Translations under genes and position numbers: made by a program
Notes under the pieces: model-generated
Seen by the model: the letters and a program-made list of their open reading frames with translations, nothing else
Told to the model about the DNA's origin: nothing
Database searches by the model: none
In this document: in pieces, positions 1 through 12,900 of the stretch
Layout: each line of letters starts with the position of its first letter
How positions within the stretch are numbered: the stretch's first letter is position 1
From: Closterium sp. Naga37s-1
Lineage: Eukaryota; Streptophyta; Zygnematophyceae; Desmidiales; Closteriaceae
Assembly: GCA_947471745.1 (NCBI GenBank)
Contig: CANJKZ010000008.1
Span: forward strand, 3,760,001 to 3,824,000
Direction: 5' to 3'
DNA length: 64,000 nt

Positions 1-2999
1 GTCTCATATCTTTCCACGTCACCACCAGCTGGCTGGCAATCTTGACAGCCGCCGCCCACACTGCCGCCCACTCTGCCGCCCACCCTGCCGCCCACCCTGC
101 CGCCCACTGCTGAGACATCAGCTGGTTACCACCTCCCGTATCATTTTTTTCTAGCCGCGCCTGCTCACACGCAGTGCATGCCCCAATCACAAGCTGCCAC
201 GTGGCGTCATGCAGGCCGTCCACGAGCACCACCACCCTGGGCTCCAGCCGAACCAGCCCCCAAAGCAGCTGGAGAAGCTCGGCCCAAACCTGAGCTCCTG
301 CTCCGCCCCCCTCCTGCCTCACATCACCATCACCGCTAGCACCGGCAGCAGCAGAAGCACTAGCACCTATTTCAGGGTTCCGTACGGCCTCCCACATGCG
401 CCACGCACTGCCAACCTCCCCGGCCAGCCCAGCCAGGTGCAACAGCAGACCCAGTCTCGTCGGCCCTCCTCCTCCTGCTTCTGCTCCTCCCGTCCTTCCC
501 CTGCTTCGTCCACCACGGCTGCTGATGGTGGTGCTGCTGTCACTCACGTCTGACAGCCCGTCATAAATGCCCTCCTCTATTGCTGTGTCCACCAGTGCCC
601 TTGTGCCACGTAGCAGGGCTGCCAGGCTGGCAGGCTCTGCAGCACCGCTGCCTGTTGACTGCTTCACATATCTGCCTGCTTTGCCCTGCTGCTGTTGATG
701 CTGCGCGCCCCCATGTGGGAGAACCACCACTTTGCCTCGCAGCTCACCTGTCAGCGGTCCTAGCAGGTGCGCAAACAGATTGAACCGCGACTGCAACAGC
801 TGAGACACTTCCGGATCATCTGCCCCCAATACTCCTCCCATACCTCCTCCCTGCCCTCCTCCTCCTCCTCCTCCTCCTCCTCCTCCTCCTCCTCCTCCTC
901 CTCTGCCTCCCCCCACACCCCCTTCCCCTGCCTTCTCCTCTCCTGCTCCCTCCCCTCCTTCCCCCTCCCCACTCACCCCTCCTTTTCCCCCCTGCCCTGC
1001 TGCTTTTCTCCTCTTCCCCCTCCCTCCCACCTCGCCCACTCTCTCTCGTGCAATCTCCACCACACTCTGAGAGTAAATGCCAAACATCCACCCGAGGCTG
1101 TGCAGGATCGGCACGTTCCCGGACCTGATCCCAGCCTCGAGAAACGCCAGGAACTGCCGGTGGTAGCTGCCGAACCTGCCCTCTTCCCCCAACCCTTCCA
1201 TACCTCCATCTCCCTCACCCTCACCCTCACCCTCCGTCGCCCCTCCAACTATCCCTGCCTTGCTTCCATGTCTTGACTCCCCAGGTGATTTCACAGGTGT
1301 TCCTCTGTTGCCTGTTCTCTGCCCACCCATTCCCCCAACCTTACCACCACCCACACCAGCAGCCAAAGCAGCGGCCACACCAGCGCACTGGGTCACATAC
1401 CCCTCTGCATGCACGCGTCCAAACAACGCCTCCTTCACAATCACATCCATTGCAGATAAGACAAAACCCACCGTTTCCTCCCCGAGCTCTCCACCTCCCT
1501 TCCCCAGTCGGCCCTGCCCTTCAACGAGGTGCGTCCTGAGGTGCAGCAGGAGTGGCAGCAGGCGCGAGAGCACAGCGAGAAACACTTTCTTGCCCTGTGG
1601 GTGGGTCGATGCGAACACACCGAACCCATGCAGACACACGCCGCACACCCTTCCCCACACATCCGCTGCTGCTGCTGCTGCTCCTGCTGCTGCTGCGGCT
1701 GATGTTGATCCTGATGGTCCTTTTCCCGCTGACTCGCTATTCTTTCCGAGACTCAGCGGGCTCTGAAGGAGCTGCAGGGAGGCTCGGACCAGACCGACCC
1801 AGTGCTCCAGGCTCGGATGGAACGCCACTGGGCTTGACGCTTTGAACCCCATGCCTGGCGCTCCCAGGGCTTTCATATCCGAGGCGCCGAGCCTGCGTGC
1901 CAGGCTCGGCATCAAGAGAACAGTGAGCAGGGCGTGTAGGCTCCGTTCTATAGGTGGCACCTCCACTGCTGCCGCTGCTGCTGCTGCTGCTGCTGCTGCT
2001 GCCGGTGTTGATGCTGCTGGTACTGATCCAGTAAGAATTCTGTGAAGGGCATTTTCTTGGTTGTCTTGGGCTAGTGCAGAGAGCAGCGCTGTGATTGGCT
2101 GGAAGAGGTTCGACGAGACGACCAGCCAACCAGGGTGGTGCTGCAGCAGGGAAAGCGACGCGGACAGAACGAACCAATAACGTGTATCCAGGTAGGCAGG
2201 AAGCGAATCTTCTTCCTTCCCCTTTCCCGCTTCCCCTTTTCCTTCCCCGTCGCCTTCCCCTCCCCCTCCCTCTATCCCTTCCCCCTCCGCTTTTTCTCTT
2301 CCCTGATTCTTCCGCCTCTTCCCCGCCTTCTCCCCGTCAGGCTTCTCTGCCGAGCTTGGCACTCCCGAGCCAGGCCTGGCTCGTTTGGAGCCCGAGCCAG
2401 CGCCAGCAGGTCCGGGGCGGATGGATCGGAGGAGGGACAGCTGCGCGAACTCGAAAACGGCGCGCAGTGCGTGTAGGCGCGCCTGGGAGCCCCATTCCCC
2501 CCACATGTCAGTGGAATCCGAGTGGAGGCGGAAGGCTTGCTCCCCCGCCAATCCTTCCGCGGGAGTGTTATCCCCGTCGGTGGTAACCGTGTTACCAGCA
2601 ATCTTCTTGCTCCTCTTTTTTCGCTTACCTGCTGTTGCTTCCGCATCAGTGGGTTCCTCAGTGGTTGTGACACCAGGAGGTGGGTGTTTTCCATTTTCGC
2701 CCTGTGTGACCTGCTGCGGCTGCTGGCCGGACCGTGCCACGTGGCGTTTCCTATCCTCGTCCGCGAAATATTGAAGGAGACTGACAGCGCACGAGAGCAC
2801 TCTGCGAGGCGGTTTAAGAAGGACAGGGGTTAGGGTGTAACAGGATTAAGATTCGGGGTTTACTAACAGCAGTATGGAAGTGACGGAGCGGCAACACGGA
2901 CAAGATACTATAAACAACGTACCTTTCCGGCGGTTCTCTTCTGGACACAGCGATTTGAGCAACGGCCAAAGGCGACAGCACCGCGTCAGGTGCCGCCAT
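1..2999 (-). CDS. large helical-repeat protein, 5' part (possible Urb2/Npa2-like nucleolar factor)
   Basis: Read on the minus strand. Exon 1 is 2999-2923, starting MAAPDAVLSPLAVAQ and ending in AAAG|GTACGT. The intron is 2922-2802, with acceptor CCTCGCAG. Exon 2 runs from 2801 to the left edge without a stop, about 959 codons in total. The two exons join in phase (AG + A). The protein alternates predicted helical blocks (for example RYWFVLSASLSLLQHHPGW, KKVFLAVLSRLLPLLLHL, FLEAGIRSGNVPILHSLGW) with low-complexity linkers: basic KRKKRSKK near residue 100, acidic/Gly-rich tracts, poly-Ala from CTG/GCA repeats (about 1670-1700 and 1970-2003) and a poly-Gly run from a GGA/TCC repeat (about 850-905). 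The block order and nuclear-type basic patches recall plant Urb2/Npa2 pre-60S ribosome-biogenesis proteins, but I cannot point to a diagnostic motif, so the family call is tentative. The C-terminus lies outside the window. The gene is divergent from the acyltransferase at 3951. Confidence 0.7.
2802..2922 (-). other. intron 1 of the minus-strand gene
   Basis: A 121-bp GT-AG intron. The donor GTACGT follows AAAG, and the acceptor CAG is preceded by a C/T-rich stretch on the minus strand. Reading through the intron meets in-frame stops, and splicing restores a single frame from ATG 2999 to the window edge. Confidence 0.65.
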
Positions 3000-3950
3000 T
3001 ATTCCTTGAAGGGTCTGTTCAGCAGCGACAGACTGACCAGCTGAACATGGTTGGGTTCGGGGGCTAGCATGACTGTACTCGATTCACGCAGATTCGGAAT
3101 GAGATATTTGCCATCTCCAAGGAAGAATAACAAGAGACTTATGCATGAAGACAATCTTGAAAATCATATCATATCATACGAGACTTGGCATTTCCTTTTG
3201 CCATCTTTCCGCTCAAATTTGTGCACCCTTATCGGATTTTTATTTTGCTGATGATCCGTACCGTCCAGCCAAAATCTGAAGTACTATGCGTCTCAGAGTT
3301 TTACGAGAGGCATCTAATTTAAAGAAAATAAGACAGATTATTGTTTATTTCTGATTACTGTAGCTGACCTTTTCATGAATCGTTTTTGAAGTGGAAATAC
3401 CTAGCGTGCGGAACTCTGACACTCTGACACGCCCCGCCAATTTCAAGGTGTGCTTCTGTGGAAAGCGCGGGAACCCAATCCAACAATCCAATCTACTCTC
3501 GAGGATCACGTCACATGTCATGAGTCATGACCACGTGCCAGTCCAGACCAGAACCTGCTGAATTCCCCCACCTCATCACGTCCGTCCATCTGCCGTTCGT
3601 GAATTCTGATCTCACCGTGTTTCTCTCTTCTCTTCCTCGTCCATGCTTCCATATCGCTCGACGGAAACTGTCCGTGATAAAGAACTTTCTTAGCTTTATT
3701 TATTTCTCTCACGGATTAGGCAGCACGGATTGGTCGTTTTTGTCTAGGGTCCGTTCCAGTTACGAGGTGGTGGAAACTGCATAATTGCATCGTGGTGGCT
3801 ACATCCGCGGAGGCTGCTCGAGCCTTGGTCAGATCCCAAAACCCGAAGCTATCTTACCACCGACCGAAAACCACACATACACCGTTTTTTCCCCGAGCTC
3901 CTCTTAACTCGTAATTAGCTCTACTGATCAACCAGCTTGAATAAGCAGGA
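3000..3950. promoter_or_regulatory. shared intergenic region between divergent genes
   Basis: 951 bp between the start codons of the minus-strand gene and the MBOAT gene, so it should carry both promoters. No convincing coding frame is visible. From about 3415 on (CCGCCAATTTCAAGGTGTG, GAAAGCGCGGGAACCCAAT) it is recognisably duplicated upstream of the second MBOAT copy at about 20600. The left breakpoint of the segmental duplication therefore lies in this region. Confidence 0.5.
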
Positions 3951-6900
3951 ATGTCGATCTCAGAGGAGATAGCGGCGTCGCTGGGAGTGGCTCCCTCCTT
4001 GATCACCCTCCTGCTCTGCCTCTTCTCGTCCATTCCCGCGGCTCTGGTCGTGCGCTTCTTCCCGGGTCCCACGCTGAAGCATCTCTACAGCATTGCAGCC
4101 GGAGGGGTTCTCTGCTGGGTGGCGTATGGCGGCCTTCACGGCAAGTGTGGTTTCCGTGGTAGCTAGCAGCATGCTGTTGTCCTAGTTCGAAGGTTCTACT
4201 CGCGAACGACTGGAAAGCATTCAGCTAGTCGGTTTCGAACGCTGCTCTATTCTACACCAGGCCGACCCGCATTCTGTTATTCCGCCTCGTTGATCTCATT
4301 CTTTTCGCTCCACTGAATCGAAATCGCCACTCCATGCGTGCTTTCGCCAATGCAGCGAGCCTCAACTTCTGGGGCCTTACCCTCGCGTCGTACGCGCTCA
4401 TGCTCGTCCTTCCTCGCAAGTTGAGCGGCTACGGCGTGCTCTTCGGCTCCTTCACCTACCTCACCTACTGGTACGCCTCGACACCTTTCTCAATCTCTCC
4501 GTCTTGGCTTATGATCCCGTCTCATTTCCTGTCATATTTTAAGAGTCAATTCTCATTCTCAGGAGTTTATGAGTTCGCATATGTTTTCCGCGTGATTTTT
4601 TCAGTCACATGAGCAACCTGGGAGCGGACGTGTGGAGGCAGGGAGGCGTGGACTTCACAGGCACGCTCATGGTGTTCACGCTCAAGATCTCCGGATGCGC
4701 CATGGACTACCAGGACGGCGCACTGCCAGAGGACAAGGTATGCCTTGCGATGGTAACAAGGTTTCGTGGTAACATGGTAACACGGTAACAAGTCTTGGCA
4801 CGCTCATGGTGTTCACCCTCAAGATCGCCGCCTGCGCCATGGACTACCAGGACGGTGCACTGCCGGACGACAAGGTATGCTTCCCGGTGGTAACATCGTA
4901 ACAGGATAGCGAGATGAACAATGCTGGACGCCCTCGTGGTGTTCACGCTCAAAATTACCGGCTGCCTCATGGACTCATGGTAACAGGGTAACCGGGTCGG
5001 CAAGTTGCCGGATGAAAAAGCACACTCTTAAATGATTGTGTCTAGTAACTTTGTAACTTTGTGCGATGGTTGTACTTCGGTAACAAGGCAAACGTTTTAA
5101 ACATTCTGCAACTATTGTAACCCGGTAACAAGACTGTATGCGCTCATGGTTTCACACTCAAGATTGCTCATGGTGTTGACACTTGCAGACTGCAAGGATG
5201 GTGTGCTGTTGGGCGATAAGGTGGGGGTCGCGACTGTTGTTACACTGTAACGTGGTGTCATCTTTGCCATTAAAACGTCTGCCTTCTTCTCCGTCCATTC
5301 GCGCCCATCCCCGTCCCCCAGGCGCAACACGGCATGCACAGCAGCAGGCTGCCGCGCCTGCTGTGAGGCATGCAACACTCTTCCCACATAAACTATTCTC
5401 CCCATGCGTCCACCGTCATCCGACCTCCCGCCCATTGCCGTCCCCCTTGGCGCAGCACCGCATGTACAGCAACAGGCACTGCAGCTGTTTGGGACACGCA
5501 ACACTCCACCCACATATTGACTCCCCTTCCCCACTCTTCCCCTTGTTCCCCACTTCCACCGTCCGTCCGCGCCCTTTCTCTCCCCGTCCCCAGGCGCAGC
5601 ACCGCATGTACAGCAAGGCTGGCGCGCCTCTTTCGGGACATGCAACAGTCCACCCACATTCTTCCTCCTCCCCCTTCCTGCTCTCGCTCCCCCAGGCACA
5701 GCACCGCATGTACAGCAACAGGCTGGCGCGCCTCTTTCGGGACATGCAACACGCCACCCACATGCCTCTCCGTTCCCTGCCTCCCCCCCCAGGCGCAGCA
5801 CCGCATGTACAGCAACAGGCTGGCGCGGCTGCCGTCCGTGGTGGAGTTTGTGTCGCTCGTGTTCTTCCCTGGCGCCGTGCTGGTGGGGCCCGTGTTCAAC
5901 TGCAAGCAGTACCAGGCTTATGCTGCCGGCCAAGGGGTGAGTGGGGAGGAAGGGGTAAGTGAAGGGGGCGGGGAAAAGCAGCAAGAACGCTCTGTGTTCT
6001 CTCCAGGCGCCGTGCTGGTGGGACCCGTGTTCAACTTGAAGCAATACCAGGCTTACGCCGCTGGGCAAGGGGGCGAAGGGGAGTGAGGGGGGGAGGGGGG
6101 AAGTGACGGGGAGGCAAGGAAGTGAGGCGACTCAATACGCGCCGTGCTGGTGGGGCCAGTGTTCAACCTCAAGCAGTACCAGGCGTATGCCGCCGGGCAA
6201 GGGGTGAGTGCATTCCCAGTCCCCTAAAAAGGTTCAATTTCACCGAGAGAGAATCAATGAGGTATTTCCATGTGTCCCTGTCCCCGGTCTCCTGTGCGTC
6301 CTTCGACTCCTGACTTCCTATGTCCTGTCCCCTGTGCCCCTGTACTTTACTCTTGTGTTCACCCGTGCCTTTGCAGCTATGGTCGCCCTCTGGAGCCGTG
6401 GTGCGAGGCAAGGCAGCCGACACCGGCAAGGGGGAGGAGGGGAAGCTGACACAGAACGGAAACGGCGAGGCGGACAGGGTGCAGGCCGAGAGCAAGGGCG
6501 AGGGGAAGCTGCGTAAGATGCCGGAGCCGCTGCCGTATGCGGCGCAGGCGCTGGGGAAGGCGATCATCTGCCTGGCGATGCACCACTTCCTCTCTCAGCA
6601 CTTCGGCCCCGCCCTGCTCTTCGAACCCCGCTTCCTCACCTACGGGTTCGCGTACAAGTGAGTCTGTGCAGGGCCGCGCAGATCAGAGCAGTGTTTGCCA
6701 ATTGAGAAGGGTTTAGGAGTCAAGAAGAAGGCACTGCTGCCCTTGGATTATGCGTCAAGAAGACTCTTCGGCCCCGCCCTGCTCTTCCAGCCCCGCTTCC
6801 TCTCCTACAGGTTTGCATACAAGTGAGTAGAGGCAGTGCATCTCAGATCAGAGCAGCGTCTGCCACTTCTTCATCCCTCCACCAATTCTGCTCCCAATTC

Positions 6901-9900
6901 CCTGCCGTCCCTCCCTGCGACCCGCGGGTGGAGTGGAGCCACCTAAGGAAGGCGGTCACCTGCAGTGGTGAGGGGGTCACCTGCTTCCGCTTCTCATACT
7001 CCCTCACCACTGCACCCCACTTCCCCGCGCTTTCCCCCCACCACCTCCCCTTCTTTCTCCCACACCCCTTGGTAAACAATCCTCGCCTCCATTCCCTCAC
7101 ATCACATGTGGGGCTACCCGCCCGGAAATGGCGAGTATCTGCCTCCCATGCTCAGGTCACGTGGCTTATGAGTTGACTACAAAATCCCCGTCTAACTTCC
7201 CTCACATCACAGGTGGGGCTGCCTGTTGATAGCGGGTATCTGCTTCCGCTGCTCCTACTACTTCATCTCTTCACACCCCCTTGCGCACCCTTCTCTCCCA
7301 TCACCCCGTCCCCTTGTTCGGGTCCCTCTGCCCCACAGGTGGTTCTGCCTGGTGGTGGCGGGTATCTGCTTCCGCTGCTCCTACTACTTCATCTGGAGTG
7401 TGGCAGAGGCCGCTGTGATCCTCTCCGGATTTGGCTTCTCCGGCTGGACCGACTCCTCGCGTCCAGACTGGTGAGTTCCGAGATCTCAGTATGAAATCCA
7501 CTTGTAGTGTGGTAGAGGGTGCTGTTCTTCTTTGTGGATTCAGCTTCTCCGGCTGGACCGACTCCGCTCCAGTCGACTCGGAAAGTGTTTGGGATGTGGT
7601 TGAGGGTGCTGCTTGAGAATATTTAAACCCCACGTGGTTGAGGGTGCTGCTTGAGAATATTTAAACCCCATGTGGTTGAGGGTGCTGCTTGAGAATATTT
7701 AAACCCCATGTGGTTGAGGGTGCTGCTTGAGAATATTTAAACCCCATGTGGTTGAGGGTGCTGCTTGAGAATATTCAAACCCCATGTGGTTGAGGGTGCT
7801 GCTTGAGAATATTTAAACCCCATGTGGTTGAGGGTGCTGCTTGAGAATATTTAAACCCCATGTGGTTGAGGGTGCTGCTTGAGAATATTTAAACCCCATG
7901 TGGTTGAGGGTGCTGCTTGAGAATATTTAAACCCCACTCGGACCGACTCCTTGGCCTCGCTCCTGTGATTACCTTTGCCGTTTTCTCTGGTGAATTAGCG
8001 AAGTGATTCGTCACGTAGGCCAATTTCTGATGCTTGCTCTTTGATGGAAAAAGATGGGCGCATCTCATATGGCTGTTCGTTCTCATTGTTGGTTATCATC
8101 ATCCCACACCTCGCCCTTTCCCATCCACTTGAACGCTTCCACATCTCCCAAACATCATGCCGCCCCACCTTCCCCTCCGTCCACTCCCCCACCCTCCAGG
8201 AGCCGGGCGGAGAACGCCAACTTCATCAAGTGTGAGATCACCACGAGCCTACCACGTTGATGTGTCTCTCGATCCACCTGACAGCTCTCACATCTCTTGA
8301 CCGTCCTCCCCAACCCCTCCCTTCCGTCCACTCCACCTCCCTCCAGGAGCCGGGCAGAGAACGCCAATTTCATCAAGTGTGAGATCACCACGAGTCTGGC
8401 GCAGATGCCTGCCTACTGGAACATGGGCGTCGGCATGTGGCTGCGAACCTGTGCGTGGGTTCTCTGGGTTGAGAAATGGGGAGTCTTCCATGGGCTTAGA
8501 GTTGCGCGTTTGGGCTGCATGCCTACTGGAACATGGGCGTCAGCACGTGGCTGCGAACATTCAGAGATCACGTGCTCTTAGGTTTAGGATTTCGGATGTA
8601 GGATGTCCGTGGGACTTTGGGGTTGAGTGCATGGGAATGGGAGCGCGCAGTGATGGATAGGTGAGAACACGAGGGTGAAAGCAGGAAAGGAGGTCCTTTC
8701 CCTTCCCTCCCCCTTCTCTCCACCTCCCCTCCCCACCCACCTCCCCCGGTCTCCCCTTCCCACCCTCTTTTCTTCCCTCCTTCAGACGTGTACGACCGGG
8801 TGACACCTCGCTCGGGCAAGCCCACCATGTGGTCGGCCCGTATCAACCTCTACTCAAAGCTCCCCTTCCCTCCCCCTTCTCTCCTCCTCCCTCCTTCAGA
8901 CGTGTACGACCGGGTGACACCTCGCTCGGGCAAGCCCACCATGTGGTCGGCCCGTATCAACCTCTACTCAAAGCTCCCCTTCCCTCCCCCTTCTCTCCTC
9001 CTCCCTCCTTCAGACGTGTACGACCGGGTGACACCTCGCTCGGGCAAGCCCACCATGTGGTCGGCCCGTATCAACCTCTACTCAAAGCTCCCCTTCCCTC
9101 CCCCTTCTCTCCACCTCCCTCCTTCAGACGTGTACGACCGGGTGACACCTCGCTCGGGCAAGCCCACCATGTGGTCGGCCCGTATCAACCTCTACTCAAA
9201 GCTCCCCTTCCCTCCCCCTTCTCTCCACCTCCCTCCTTCAGACGTGTACGACCGGGTGACACCTCGCTCGGGCAAGCCCACCATGTGGTCGGCCCGTATC
9301 AACCTCTACTCAAAGCTCCCCTTCCCTCCCCCTTCTCTCCTCCTCCCTCCTTCAGACGTGTACGACCGGGTGACACCTCGCTCGGGCAAGCCCACCATGT
9401 GGTCGGCCCGTATCAACCTCTACTCAAAGCTCCCCTTCCCTCCCCCTTCTCTCCACCTCCCTCCTTCAGACGTGTACGACCGGGTGACACCTCGCTCGGG
9501 CAAGCCCACCATGTGGTCGGCCCGTATCAACCTCTACTCAAAGCTCCCCTTCCCTCCCCCTTCTCTCCTCCTCCCTCCTTCAGACGTGTACGACCGGGTG
9601 ACACCTCGCTCGGGCAAGCCCACCATGTGGTCGGCCCGTATCAACCTCTACTCAAAGCTCCCCTTCCCTCCCCCTTCTCTCCTCCTCCCTCCTTCAGACG
9701 TGTACGACCGGGTGACACCTCGCTCGGGCAAGCCCACCATGTGGTCGGCCCGTATCAACCTCTACTCAAAGCTCCCCTTCCCTCCCCCTTCTCTCCTCCT
9801 CCCTCCTTCAGACGTGTACGACCGGGTGACACCTCGCTCGGGCAAGCCCACCATGTGGTCGGCCCGTATCAACCTCTACTCAAAGCTCCCCTTCCCTCCC

Positions 9901-12900
9901 CCTTCTCTCCTCCTCCCTCCTTCAGACGTGTACGACCGGGTGACACCTCGCTCGGGCAAGCCCACCATGTGGTCGGCCCGTATCAACCTCTACTCAAAGC
10001 TCCCCTTCCCTCCCCCTTCTCTCCTCCTCCCTCCTTCAGACGTGTACGACCGGGTGACACCTCGCTCGGGCAAGCCCACCATGTGGTCGGCCCGTATCAA
10101 CCTCTACTCAAAGCTCCCCTTCCCTCCCCCTTCTCTCCACATCCCTCCTTCAGACGTGTACGACCGGGTGACACCTCGCTCGGGCAAGCCCACCATGTGG
10201 TCGGCCCGTATCAACCTCTACTCAAAGCTCCCCTTCCCTCCCCCTTCTCTCCTCCTCCCTCCTTCAGACGTGTACGACCGGGTGACACCTCGCTCGGGCA
10301 AGCCCACCATGTGGTCGGCCCGTATCAACCTCTACTCAAAGCTCCCCTTCCCTCCCCCTTCTCTCCACCTCCCTCCTTCAGACGTGTACGACCGGGTGAC
10401 ACCTCGCTCGGGCAAGCCCACCATGTGGTCGGCCCGTATCAACCTCTACTCAAAGCTCCCCTTCCCTCCCCCTTCTCTCCTCCTCCCTCCTTCAGACGTG
10501 TACGACCGGGTGACACCTCGCTCGGGCAAGCCCACCATGTGGTCGGCCCGTATCAACCTCTACTCAAAGCTCCCCTTCCCTCCCCCTTCTCTCCTCCTCC
10601 CTCCTTCAGACGTGTACGACCGGGTGACACCTCGCTCGGGCAAGCCCACCATGTGGTCGGCCCGTATCAACCTCTACTCAAAGCTCCCCTTCCCTCCCCC
10701 TTCTCTCCTCCTCCCTCCTTCAGACGTGTACGACCGGGTGACACCTCGCTCGGGCAAGCCCACCATGTGGTCGGCCCGTATCAACCTCTACTCAAAGCTC
10801 CCCTTCCCTCCCCCTTCTCTCCTCCTCCCTCCTTCAGACGTGTACGACCGGGTGACACCTCGCTCGGGCAAGCCCACCATGTGGTCGGCCCGTATCAACC
10901 TCTACTCAAAGCTCCCCTTCCCTCCCCCTTCTCTCCTCCTCCCTCCTTCAGACGTGTACGACCGGGTGACACCTCGCTCGGGCAAGCCCACCATGTGGTC
11001 GGCCCGTATCAACCTCTACTCAAAGCTCCCCTTCCCTCCCCCTTCTCTCCTCCTCCCTCCTTCAGACGTGTACGACCGGGTGACACCTCGCTCGGGCAAG
11101 CCCACCATGTGGTCGGCCCGTATCAACCTCTACTCAAAGCTCCCCTTCCCTCCCCCTTCTCTCCTCCTCCCTCCTTCAGACGTGTACGACCGGGTGACAC
11201 CTCGCTCGGGCAAGCCCACCATGTGGTCGGCCCGTATCAACCTCTACTCAAAGCTCCCCTTCCCTCCCCCTTCTCTCCACCTCCCTCCTTCAGACGTGTA
11301 CGACCGGGTGACACCTCGCTCGGGCAAGCCCACCATGTGGTCGGCCCGTATCAACCTCTACTCAAAGCTCCCCTTCCCTCCCCCTTCTCTCCACCTCCCT
11401 CCTTCAGACGTGTACGACCGGGTGACACCTCGCTCGGGCAAGCCCACCATGTGGTCGGCCCGTATCAACCTCTACTCAAAGCTCCCCTTCCCTCCCCCTT
11501 CTCTCCACCTCCCTCCTTCAGACGTGTACGACCGGGCGACACCTCGCTCGGGCAAGCCCACCATGTGGTCGGCCCGTATCAACCTCTACTCAAAGCTCCC
11601 CTTCCCTCCCCCTTCTCTCCACCTCCCTCCTTCAGACGTGTACGACCGGGTGACACCTCGCTCGGGCAAGCCCACCATGTGGTCGGCCCGTATCAACCTC
11701 TACTCAAAGCTCCCCTTCCCTCCCCCTTCTCTCCTCCTCCCTCCTTCAGACGTGTACGACCGGGTGACACCTCGCTCGGGCAAGCCCACCATGTGGACGC
11801 TCGTCTTCACTCAAGTCGTCTCCGCGCTCTGGCATGTGAGTCGTCTCCGCGCTCTGGCATGTGAGTTGTCTCACGATGACTTTTGAGTCGACTCTAAAGC
11901 TCTTCTCCCCACTTACAGAGCCTTCATTGTCAACCTGCCTGCTGCATGAATCCTCGCCTGTTTGAGCCGACTCTAGAACAGCTCGTCCCACAATCAGCAC
12001 CTTGATTACCATCTCTTTCTCTCTTCCACAGTCTGTCAGCGCTGCCATAAGCTCTCCTGACCCACCGCATTCCACTCCCTCCTCTTCTGTACAATCTGCA
12101 CCCCATTTCTCTTTGTCACTGTCAGCACTACCATCGGCTGGTGTAGTCCTACCGCACTCCACCCCCTTGTACCCATACACCTTTCGCCCCCCTCCGTCGC
12201 CTTGCAGGGCCTTCACCCCGGCTACCACCTCTTCTTTGTCAATGCCGCCATCGGCTCGTCAGTCCCGCATCCCCCATCCAACCCTCATCCCCCATCCAAC
12301 CCTCATCCATCCCTTCTTCTGCCACTCTCCCTCCCCTCCCAGGGTCTTCACCCCGGCTACTACCTCTTCTTTGTCAATGCCGCCATCGGCTCGTCAGTAC
12401 CTCAACCCCCATCCATCCCCCATCCATCCCCCATCCATCCCCCATCCACACCTCATCCATCCCCCATCCGTCATCCATCCACTCTCCCTCCCCTCCCAGG
12501 GTCTTCACCCCGGCTACTACCTCTTCTTTGTCAATGCCGCCATCGGCCAACACACCTCCAAGCGTACGTCTCCTGGCTGCCTGTGTCTCTGCCACTGGAA
12601 GATTCTCGTGCCTTGCCTTCTACTCTCTGCGCTGCTTAGAGGGCTCTAGGGTTTCCCCCTTTGTCTCCTCTTAGTAGCATCCAGCATCATGACCTTGTTG
12701 GGATGGGAATCCTCACTCGCTCTTTTCTCGCTCCATCTTTTTTAACCTAACGCACGTCCCTTGCACGCCCCCTCGTGTGTCTCCTTGTGGCATGGAATGG
12801 CATGGAATGGCATGTTGTGGCATGGCATGGCATGGCGCGGCACATAACACCACAGAGGTGTTCCGGCACACGGCAGCAGCATTCCCGAAGCAGTCAGCAG

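Noticed and set aside
2826-2842. A telomere-like GGGGTTAGGGTG sequence
   Set aside because: It occurs once and not in tandem, inside the intron-exon region of the minus-strand gene.
5112-6068. Minus-strand frames over the exon 4 fragments (about 318 residues)
   Set aside because: They are antisense shadows of repeated exon fragments (VAVHAVLRLG-type repeats), with no independent support.
7596-7937. Regular direct repeats that could suggest a CRISPR array
   Set aside because: The units are head-to-tail with no unique spacers, and the context is a eukaryotic intron. The same applies to the other tandem arrays.
8788-11886. A 1032-residue plus-strand reading frame of 38-residue repeats
   Set aside because: It is not an independent gene. 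It is the 114-bp tandem array of exon 8 starts plus intron, open only because the period is a multiple of three. I kept it as a repeat with a splicing hypothesis.
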